Source: Fibrobacteria bacterium (GTDB lineage: Bacteria > Fibrobacterota > Fibrobacteria > UBA11236 > JADFYW01). Taken from it: a stretch of 64,000 nt of DNA. The translations under genes and the position numbers were made by a program. How positions within the stretch are numbered: position 1 is the first letter of the stretch; each line of letters starts with the position of its first letter. The notes under the pieces are model-generated. The model saw only the letters and a program-made list of their open reading frames with translations. It was not told the DNA's origin and made no database searches. This document shows positions 35,681-42,748 of this stretch, piece after piece. The stretch covers positions 120,830 through 184,829 of the forward strand of contig JADFYW010000001.1 of NCBI GenBank assembly GCA_015232855.1, read 5' to 3'.

Positions 35681-36733
35681 ATGAGATTCCGAAGTATTAA
35701 TTTCCAGCTACAAGCTATTACAACCATTGTAACCATTGGTTCCATTCTCTTACTTGGTATGATGTTTCGTGTAACCCACGAAATATCATACCGTACCAAT
35801 CAATTATTTAAATCTGCAGAATTGAATGCCCTTATTAAAGAGTGGGAAACCGAGCTGAATATTGGCATACGCTCACGTATTAAGTTTATCTCTCTCAGGC
35901 GGCCTATTTTTTTAAGCAATTACCACAATTCAATTCTCCGCATAAATGAATTAAATAATGAGATACAAGAGCATATTCAAAACTTTGCTCCAAGTGTTAA
36001 AAACGTGTTGAAAGACATTCAACAGGAGCAGGAAAAGTATAGTAGTTTGGCCAGCACTCTGGATACGAAAGCATTACACCAGAAAAAATTTAAACAACAA
36101 CTTGTATTGCTTCAGCAAATGGAAGAGGAAATCAAACAGAATCTCGAAAATTTCTTTCAGATTACTATGGTGAACGTGAGGAAAAACAATCTGCATGATA
36201 TGGAACTTACCCTTTCCACCTCAAAAAAACTCGTTTTATTATCTATGGTATCGTTTATCGTGATCAATATCCTTATTTGGCTGCTTCTCAAAACAAAGAT
36301 TTTAGTCCCTCTTAAAATACTGGAACAAGGAGCAAAAGAAATTGGAGAAGGGGCCTTAGGCCTGCAGATAAGTGTAAAAACCAAAAACGAAATTTTCGAT
36401 CTGGTTCAAGTACTCAATAAAATGTCTATACAATTAAAAAAGAACCAGGATGCCGAAGTTAAACTTCAAAAACTGGAAACCATAGGACAAGTCGTTACCA
36501 GTGTAAATCATGAAATAAATAACCCCCTCATGATTATCAGCGGCAATGCTGAATACCTTAAAAAATTACTCGGCGATAAACATGAAAAAGTGTCAAAAAA
36601 GCTCAATATCATTATAAAAGAGAGTAATCGAATATTTGAAGTTACTCAAAAGCTTAAAGAACTCAAAAACCCAATTGTTGAAAAATATGTAGGGGAAGAG
36701 TCTACAATGATAGACATCAAACGCTCCACATGA
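35681..36733 (+). CDS. Membrane sensor protein with HAMP and HisKA but no ATPase domain
   Basis: The 350 residues comprise a first transmembrane helix (about 10-28), a helical periplasmic region of about 155 residues, a second helix (about 185-205), a HAMP segment, and a HisKA dimerisation domain with H-box VTSVNHEINNPLMI, phospho-acceptor His near residue 275. The protein ends about 50 residues later in KRST, so the HATPase_c domain of histidine kinases is absent; the frame closes cleanly and the next gene overlaps by four bases. It may accept a phosphate from another kinase or be a pseudokinase-like partner. Downstream coupling to a lipoprotein points to an envelope signal. Confidence 0.8.
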   Translation: MRFRSINFQLQAITTIVTIGSILLLGMMFRVTHEISYRTNQLFKSAELNALIKEWETELNIGIRSRIKFISLRRPIFLSNYHNSILRINELNNEIQEHIQNFAPSVKNVLKDIQQEQEKYSSLASTLDTKALHQKKFKQQLVLLQQMEEEIKQNLENFFQITMVNVRKNNLHDMELTLSTSKKLVLLSMVSFIVINILIWLLLKTKILVPLKILEQGAKEIGEGALGLQISVKTKNEIFDLVQVLNKMSIQLKKNQDAEVKLQKLETIGQVVTSVNHEINNPLMIISGNAEYLKKLLGDKHEKVSKKLNIIIKESNRIFEVTQKLKELKNPIVEKYVGEESTMIDIKRST

Positions 36734-37329
36734 CTTTTATGAAATATCTGCTACCCCTCCTTTGTCTGATTCTTTTTTTCAGCTGCTCTTCTTCCACTAA
36801 GCGAAAGAAAACCTATACCGCTTCCCGGTTTAAAATAGAAAGACCGGGTAAGGGGGTAAAACTAGATGATGATATCACCAAATTACTGAGGGAGAATAAA
36901 CGCAACCAAGCTAAAAAACTGTGTAATGATATACTTTTTACCAGCAGATCTCCTAAAGACAGGGAAACTGCTAATTTCTGGAAGGCTATTATAGGGGCGT
37001 TAGAAGAAATCGATGAAAATAATTATCGAAAGGCAGCTTCTATCCTCGAAAACAGTGGGAAATGGCTAATCACCCCACACAAAGAATATCATATCTCATT
37101 GGTTATTGTACTACTGACCAAAATGGCAGCATATGAAAATCGGATCATAGATCTTGATTCAACGGTACAGCGCCTCCAAAATATTGAGCAACTCAATTTT
37201 GAACAACAAAAAGAAATTGTAGAATTACGTCTTGAAAAAGAGAAGTTGCACCAACTTTTAATAGACCTCGACCGGGTTGACCGTAATAAATCAGGGACCT
37301 TACGTCAGAATTTTGAAGAAGAACCATAA
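36730..37329 (+). CDS. Predicted lipoprotein with C-terminal coiled coil
   Basis: A 199-residue protein with a lipoprotein-type leader (LPLLCLILFFSCSSS, lipidation Cys near residue 20). The body contains two or three helices resembling a TPR-like array (KKLCNDILFTSR and NFWKAIIGALEEIDENNY), and residues 145-185 form a coiled coil rich in Gln, Glu and Leu. Its ATG overlaps the stop of the kinase-like gene by four bases; an alternative ATG lies three codons in. Coupling to a membrane sensor suggests it may be a periplasmic partner. No specific family recognised. Confidence 0.72.
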   Translation: MTFMKYLLPLLCLILFFSCSSSTKRKKTYTASRFKIERPGKGVKLDDDITKLLRENKRNQAKKLCNDILFTSRSPKDRETANFWKAIIGALEEIDENNYRKAASILENSGKWLITPHKEYHISLVIVLLTKMAAYENRIIDLDSTVQRLQNIEQLNFEQQKEIVELRLEKEKLHQLLIDLDRVDRNKSGTLRQNFEEEP

Positions 37330-37346
37330 AGTAATATTTTGCTTAC

Positions 37347-37526
37347 TTAGTTTTGCTTGTTATACAAATTCACTAATTGCATAACATTCAACTCATCATA
37401 AATGCGCGATTTATCATCACGGGTATTTTCCAACAGCTTTTTAAATACCATTTTTTTCGTTTTTGGTGTCAATAGAATGGCCTTTGAAAGGTGAATACTA
37501 CTGTGATTTCGTTTAATTTGTTTCAT
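37347..37526 (-). CDS. Small protein of unknown function (59 residues)
   Basis: A short gene encoding 59 residues that starts MKQIKRNHSSIHLSKAIL and ends NLYNKQN. It is very basic in its first half, then mixed. Evidence that it is real: AAAGAGG stands six bases before the ATG, an exact CRP-type site lies 45-60 bases upstream, and codon use is like that of its neighbours. It lies downstream of the PilZ gene on the same strand and converges with the lipoprotein gene. No homologue is recognised and no function is proposed. Confidence 0.6.
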   Translation of the reverse strand: MKQIKRNHSSIHLSKAILLTPKTKKMVFKKLLENTRDDKSRIYDELNVMQLVNLYNKQN

Positions 37527-37570
37527 TACGAACCTCTTTAACTCTTTTCGGGTAAAAAAGGCCTGAGCTG

Positions 37571-37586
37571 TGTGATCCAGCTCACA
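37571..37586. promoter_or_regulatory. CRP-type operator (exact TGTGA-N6-TCACA), overlapping a hairpin
   Basis: TGTGATCCAGCTCACA is an exact match to TGTGA-N6-TCACA. It lies between the PilZ stop (37597) and the small gene starting at 37526, so its centre is about 50 bases upstream of that start. The same bases overlap a hairpin, TGAGCTG (37564-37570) with CAGCTCA (37578-37584), followed on the minus strand by GGCC and six T residues, which might instead be a weak terminator for the PilZ gene. The two readings are not exclusive. Confidence 0.55.
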
Positions 37587-37596
37587 TTTTAAACAA

Positions 37597-37941
37597 CTAA
37601 GCAGAAAGATTTGAAATTAAGGTTGAGAGGGCGCTGGCGTTTTTTTCATTCATTTCCAAAAACTTAACCCCTATATATCGGGAAGATTTTCCTGGTTTAA
37701 CCAATTTATCCCAAAGCCGGAGGAATTTCGATTCAAATGTTATAAGAGTTTTACCTATTTTTTTCTCTAGAACCACATTTCCATATACATCTTCAGGCAA
37801 GAAATCATTCACTATAAGGCACATCCCCCCCACACTGATATTCTCACAAATAGATGATGATAATTTTCGGCCGGCAATGCTCACTTCAACTTTTGCTTTA
37901 AACAGCAACCGGGGATATTTACGACGATTTTGTTTCAACAT
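37597..37941 (-). CDS. PilZ domain protein (cyclic di-GMP receptor)
   Basis: The 114-residue protein is a single PilZ domain. The RxxxR motif is in NRRKYPR at residues 7-11, and the second half of the c-di-GMP site is NISVGGM (matching [DN]xSxxG), so both parts are intact. PilZ proteins translate c-di-GMP levels into changes of motility, secretion or polysaccharide production. It lies 23 bases downstream of the MrfA-type helicase gene on the minus strand. Partner and output are unknown; motility and surface polysaccharide genes elsewhere in the window are possible targets. Confidence 0.92.
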   Translation of the reverse strand: MLKQNRRKYPRLLFKAKVEVSIAGRKLSSSICENISVGGMCLIVNDFLPEDVYGNVVLEKKIGKTLITFESKFLRLWDKLVKPGKSSRYIGVKFLEMNEKNASALSTLISNLSA

Positions 37942-37964
37942 AGTTATCCAATACTATAAAAAGA

Positions 37965-40412
37965 TTAATGAAGGCGTTCACGCTTTTTTTTAAGGAGTAA
38001 TCCGGCTTTACCCAGTCTTTTACGAAGTTTTTGTTTTTCTTCATCTTCTCCCAAAGGCTCAATATCATCAGGTAGCAAGCGTTTAATGGTTTTAATTTCT
38101 GGATAACGCAGTTCTCCTGAAATTAAATGAACAAGCAGGCTTTTTGCGCACTCAACAGCAGCATTGGAAAAAACCAGAAACGCTATCAATTCCTCATTCT
38201 CGATACCAGGTGGGAGCGGAGGCACACAAGAAGGACAGCCAGATTCACATTCACACTCATTAATAATGACCAGACAACGCTCCAGAGCATCAGGTAGCAA
38301 TTCATATACCTTTTCGCCATAACCCACACCACCTTCTATACTGTCATATAAAAACAAGGCAGATTTAAATGCATCTGAGGCGACAGAAGTAACGGATACA
38401 TCTGTTTCCACATCAGAGGCGTCTCCCATGCATACGCTGGGACCAACTTTCCTAAGGAGATGAGCAAGGCCATAGAGGGCACTGTTTGCATAACGCTTAT
38501 CCTTTTCATCCTGAAAACTTTTCCAGCTATCTGAAAGTGCCAGACAAAAACCCGTAGTGTCGTATTCAAAGGGAGGTAGAGTTATCGGCCCATAACCAAT
38601 ATTTTCAAAGGAACGTTCTCTGATTTTCTTATAGAGTTTCGGTTGTTTATTTACATGCACAAACCCAAATTGTACCTGATGAGACTGGAGAGATTTTTCT
38701 TCTTCACATTCACTCAATTCTATACGTTTTTCCCAAACCGCCTCGGTATAGAAATCAACATTTACCAGTTCTACCCTGCAGATTTTTTTATCCAGATCAA
38801 GCTCTGTTGACATATAGCGCCGACCAAGATGTTGATAGATAGCGTCTTTATAAAGAGTCCCCCGGGCGCCTATGGGATCGAGTTCACCAATCACTTCAGT
38901 ACCACAATATATCTGGATATTGTAATCCGTCATTCCTCGCAAATTAACTCCACGAGCCGGGTAGTCACTCAGACCATATCGGTAACTTTCTTTAAAGGCC
39001 CTCAGCACTTTTTGTTCCGTTAACAACTCCAGGGCTTCATGATAAACATCCGCAGAAAAGACGGTTTCATTCTTCAGAAGAGGTTGTTCATGTGCTGCGC
39101 AAGGCAAATGTTGTAAAACCACATAGGGGTTATCTGCAGAAAGCCAGGCCTGTTCGACGGGAGCACCTGTAATAAACTCGGGATGATGTACCAAATACTG
39201 ATCAACCGGTGAGTCCTTAGCAATAAAAATAATGGTAGCCCGATTACCTTTTCTCCCTACACGCCCAGCCTGTTGCCAAAAACTGGAAACGGAACCCGGA
39301 TGTCCTGATAAGAGACACAATTCCAAATCACCGATATCAATCCCCAATTCCAGAGCATTAGTTGAAATTATCACCTTGATATCACCTTTAAACAGCCCTT
39401 GTTCCAGTGCACGCCTTTCATTTGGGAGTAACCCTCCCCGGTAGGGTTTAACCACAGATTTTAATGCAGCATGTCCGTCACACACCCGGCGATAGAGGCG
39501 TTCTACTTCCTGCCGGGCCCGGCAGAAACAAATAGTACGTACTCCAAGCTGGGCAGCTTTCCTGATAAGATGGACGGAAATGGAGCCTGGCCCCTTGCGG
39601 TAGAGTGCCCCTCCATGACCGACCCTCTGGGAAGGATTAATAAAATACAGTGAACGCTCTGGTCGGGGTGCGCCATCACCGTTAATAACCGTAAATTCCC
39701 GGTGAAACAGGTTGGAAACATGTTCCCCAGGATTTCCGACTGTAGCTGAAGAAGCGATAAACAAAGGGTTGCTGCCATGAAAATTGCATACCCGTGTTAG
39801 ACGCCTGAATACGTTCGATACATGAGATCCAAAGGCCCCACGGTAGCTATGAACCTCATCTACCACAATGTATTTAAGACGGGATAAAAAGTCCTTCCAC
39901 TTCCGGGAGTGACTGGGAAGTATCCCACTATGAAGCATATCGGGGTTTGTAATGATAAAATCAGCTGACTTCTGAAGACGCTCTCGCTCTGATCTCGGGG
40001 TATCACCATCAAAAGTTCCCATATTTCTCAGCTGCATGGCAGAATCCATAAGGGCGCCAAGTACCCCCTCCTGATCCCGTGAAAGTGCCTTAGTGGGATA
40101 CAACAAAAAAACGGTGAATGGGCTGGGAGAGGAAAGGTAGTCGTTTAAAATCGGTAATAAAAACGAAAGGGTTTTTCCACTTGCCGTGGGAGAAACAATT
40201 ACGGTATCTTCTTTATTGGTTATAGCCCGAAAAGCTTCTGCCTGGTGAGTATAAAGACTGGAAACACCTCTATTTCTGAGTACCTTCGCCAATTTATCAG
40301 ACAATCCACTTGGTAAACCCGAATATTGGGCTTCTGAAGCAGGAAGGGATATATGAGACCTAATGTCTTCCTTAAACCGGTTTTCCAGGTATGTAGCCAG
40401 TTCTGAATGCAT
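37965..40412 (-). CDS. DEAD/DEAH helicase of the MrfA/Hrq1 type with Cys cluster
   Basis: An 815-residue superfamily 2 helicase. Visible motifs are SPTASGKT (Walker A), DEVH in VVDEVHSYRG (Walker B), SSATVGNP (motif III) and QQAGRVGRKG (motif VI). The C-terminal DUF1998-like region ends with CECESGCPSC, a four-Cys metal-binding cluster as in MrfA (YprA) of Bacillus and Hrq1. MrfA works with the exonuclease MrfB to repair mitomycin lesions; no mrfB-like gene lies nearby, so the symbol is not assigned. It is divergent from the hemX-like gene across a 222-base region rich in inverted repeats. Confidence 0.9.
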   Translation of the reverse strand: MHSELATYLENRFKEDIRSHISLPASEAQYSGLPSGLSDKLAKVLRNRGVSSLYTHQAEAFRAITNKEDTVIVSPTASGKTLSFLLPILNDYLSSPSPFTVFLLYPTKALSRDQEGVLGALMDSAMQLRNMGTFDGDTPRSERERLQKSADFIITNPDMLHSGILPSHSRKWKDFLSRLKYIVVDEVHSYRGAFGSHVSNVFRRLTRVCNFHGSNPLFIASSATVGNPGEHVSNLFHREFTVINGDGAPRPERSLYFINPSQRVGHGGALYRKGPGSISVHLIRKAAQLGVRTICFCRARQEVERLYRRVCDGHAALKSVVKPYRGGLLPNERRALEQGLFKGDIKVIISTNALELGIDIGDLELCLLSGHPGSVSSFWQQAGRVGRKGNRATIIFIAKDSPVDQYLVHHPEFITGAPVEQAWLSADNPYVVLQHLPCAAHEQPLLKNETVFSADVYHEALELLTEQKVLRAFKESYRYGLSDYPARGVNLRGMTDYNIQIYCGTEVIGELDPIGARGTLYKDAIYQHLGRRYMSTELDLDKKICRVELVNVDFYTEAVWEKRIELSECEEEKSLQSHQVQFGFVHVNKQPKLYKKIRERSFENIGYGPITLPPFEYDTTGFCLALSDSWKSFQDEKDKRYANSALYGLAHLLRKVGPSVCMGDASDVETDVSVTSVASDAFKSALFLYDSIEGGVGYGEKVYELLPDALERCLVIINECECESGCPSCVPPLPPGIENEELIAFLVFSNAAVECAKSLLVHLISGELRYPEIKTIKRLLPDDIEPLGEDEEKQKLRKRLGKAGLLLKKKRERLH

Positions 40413-40634
40413 TCTTTTTCCTATGGTACCAGCAGATGTTTTTAATACTCGAAGTAGCTCTTAATATGTCAAAATAACCTTGTTTTTTGACTTATCCAAA
40501 TCATTACTCTATTTGGCACATTCTATTTACAATAAGTTCTTCTTACAAATCCCATGCAATTCTTGATTTTATTCCATTTATAGCTACTATTCGGTCATGA
40601 AGCTTTGGTTTAACAACGCAAAAGGGAGTGAGTA
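40413..40634. promoter_or_regulatory. Divergent intergenic region with two adjacent inverted repeats
   Basis: Two inverted repeats are close together: GTCAAAA (40468-40474) with TTTTGAC (40485-40491), and CCAAAT (40496-40501) with ATTTGG (40511-40516). The region separates the helicase gene and the hemX-hemA pair and must hold both promoters. Operator function is inferred only from placement. Confidence 0.4.
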
Positions 40635-41435
40635 ATGATTCATGCCTTTTATGTACTCAGCCTACTGGTAGTTATTTTCTACGGACTAACTGCCGTACAA
40701 TATTGGCAGCTTTTTTTTAATGAAGAGCAACCAAAATCAAAAGGCCAAAGTTATACACTTATTGCAGCCCTTACCCTACATACTTGCCTTCTGGCGACTC
40801 TCTCGTGTCTTAATGGCCGATACCCGGTGGGCACTCCCGGTGAATGGTTACTTGTATGTACCTGGTTAGTAGCCACAGTACATTTAATTACCGAATTTTT
40901 ATCTAAATCCAAACTTCTCGGGATTTTTTCACTGCTTCCTACTTTCCTGGGAGTACTTTTAGCCGTTATTATGATTGAGCCGGTTTCCTCCTTACCTGAA
41001 AAATATAAAGGTGCCATATTTTCGATGCATATTGTGGTAAGCCTTGCAGCATATGCTTGTTTTGCTATAGCCTCTATCGTCTCTTCTATGTATATACTCC
41101 TCTTTAATAAATTAAAACAGAAGCGCTTTGATGTATTTTTCCGCAAACTCCCATCTTTAGATGAACTCGAAGGTCATGCCACAACCTGGGTATACCTCGG
41201 CTGTTTATTTTTAATTATTGCTCCCTGCATTGGTTGGTTCTGGGTACAACAACACGACCCCGGAGAAGGCATGAATCCTCGAGAGCTGGGTATTTTTATT
41301 GTAGCCTTTATTTCTCTCACCGTGGCCCTGCTTCGTTCTTTTTTTAATTTTAGGGGTATGCGCTTTGCTCTCAGTGTCCTCGTCTGTTTTGTCTTACTCG
41401 CACTCACCCAGTTACTAAACGTTCACGGATTCTGA
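40635..41435 (+). CDS. HemX/CcsA-like membrane protein
   Basis: A 266-residue polytopic protein with about eight hydrophobic helices, of the cytochrome-c-assembly (CcsA/HemX) family. It lacks a full WWD heme-handling signature, so I favour the HemX branch, whose members sit next to hemA and adjust glutamyl-tRNA reductase level in Bacillus. Its last stop base overlaps the hemA ATG by one base, so the pair is translationally coupled. GGGAG lies ahead of the ATG. A role in heme handling or in c-type cytochrome maturation remains possible. Confidence 0.8.
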   Translation: MIHAFYVLSLLVVIFYGLTAVQYWQLFFNEEQPKSKGQSYTLIAALTLHTCLLATLSCLNGRYPVGTPGEWLLVCTWLVATVHLITEFLSKSKLLGIFSLLPTFLGVLLAVIMIEPVSSLPEKYKGAIFSMHIVVSLAAYACFAIASIVSSMYILLFNKLKQKRFDVFFRKLPSLDELEGHATTWVYLGCLFLIIAPCIGWFWVQQHDPGEGMNPRELGIFIVAFISLTVALLRSFFNFRGMRFALSVLVCFVLLALTQLLNVHGF

Positions 41436-42748
41436 TGAAAAAAGAGTCTTATTTGAATTCCATCTCCCCAGGGGAATTACACGTGGTTATATTGGGTCTG
41501 AACCATATCACGGCTCCAGTATGGCTGCGTGACAAAGCCCATTTTTCACGAGAAGACATCCGTCTCATCACCAAACAACTCCTTGCACAAGAAGACTTTC
41601 ATGAAATAGTAATTCTCTCCACTTGTAACCGCTCAGAGTTATATGCGGTTACTTCGCGCCCCGACGGTAAAGAGAGTGTCATGGAAGAACTCTGGTGTAA
41701 TACAAAAGGGCTTAATACGGAAGAACTCCATCAACACTCTTATTATCTCAAACATACCGAAGCCATTAATCATCTTTTCCGTGTGGTAAGTTCACTGGAC
41801 AGTATGGTAGTAGGTGAAAATCAGATACTCGGCCAGGTCAAAGAAGCTTATGAATATGCAATCGAAAATAGTTCCGTTGATTATTTTTTTAATTTTCTGT
41901 TCCAGGCTGCTTTCAGAGTTGGCAAACGGGTACGCTCAGAGACAAGTTTAAATGAAGGCGCAGTAAGCATAAGTTACGCCGCAGTTGAATTAGCCAAAAA
42001 AGTATTGGGCAGAAATCTGAACGAACGAGTAGCCGGTGTTGTTGGTAGCGGAGAAATGGGAGAACTGACTGCATTTCACCTCAATAAAACAGGGGTATCA
42101 AAATTCATTTTTTTTAATCGTTCTCTCAACAGAGCAGAAAAAGTTGCTGCCCGTTTCGGAGGAGAAATTCATACGCTTCCCGCTCTGAACGAGAAGCTCT
42201 GCCTGTGTGATATTATTGTTTCTTGTACCGGCGCACTAGACCCGGTCATTTTGAAGGAGCATGTAGAAAAAGCAATAAAACTGAGGAATGGCATGCCCAT
42301 GTTTTTGATTGATATTGCAGCACCCAGAGATATTGAAGAAGACGTGCAGCATATCAAAAACACCTTTTTATTTACCATAGACGATCTTAAAGAAGTAGTT
42401 GGCAATAACCTGCTCCTGCGTCAAGACGCCGCTAAAACCGCCATGACTATTGTTGAAGAAGAAACTACAGCCGTAGAAACCTGGTACCATAATCTTGAGC
42501 TTGGAGAAACTATAAAAAAACTACGTCAGAAATTTAATGATGTGGTAAACAAAGAATTATCCCGGCACTTAAAAAACCAGGCACCTGAGGTCGCAGACAC
42601 ACTCGAAAAACTAGCCCGCGGCCTGCTCGGAAAGTTTCTCCACACCCCCATAACCGGTCTTAAAAACTTAAGCGAAAAAGGTGGGGGCAGAAGAGCCAGT
42701 CAAATTGCTGAACAGATTTTCCTACTGAATAATGACAATACTGATTAA
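41435..42748 (+). CDS. hemA: Glutamyl-tRNA reductase
   Basis: HemA makes glutamate-1-semialdehyde from glutamyl-tRNA, the first step of C5-pathway heme synthesis. Of 437 residues, STCNRSELYAV (near residue 62) carries the catalytic Cys. The NADPH domain shows GVVGSGEMGELTAFHL, and the spinal helix and C-terminal dimerisation region follow. The pathway partners hemB, hemC and hemL are not in the window. The gene converges on the SppA-like gene with abutting stop codons in a short palindromic sequence (GATTAATTAATC). Confidence 0.96.
   Translation: MKKESYLNSISPGELHVVILGLNHITAPVWLRDKAHFSREDIRLITKQLLAQEDFHEIVILSTCNRSELYAVTSRPDGKESVMEELWCNTKGLNTEELHQHSYYLKHTEAINHLFRVVSSLDSMVVGENQILGQVKEAYEYAIENSSVDYFFNFLFQAAFRVGKRVRSETSLNEGAVSISYAAVELAKKVLGRNLNERVAGVVGSGEMGELTAFHLNKTGVSKFIFFNRSLNRAEKVAARFGGEIHTLPALNEKLCLCDIIVSCTGALDPVILKEHVEKAIKLRNGMPMFLIDIAAPRDIEEDVQHIKNTFLFTIDDLKEVVGNNLLLRQDAAKTAMTIVEEETTAVETWYHNLELGETIKKLRQKFNDVVNKELSRHLKNQAPEVADTLEKLARGLLGKFLHTPITGLKNLSEKGGGRRASQIAEQIFLLNNDNTD

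Noticed and set aside
37564-37584. A simple rho-independent terminator for the PilZ gene
   Set aside because: A hairpin exists, but the T tract is four bases away from the stem and the same bases form an exact CRP-type site, so terminator was not listed as the main call.
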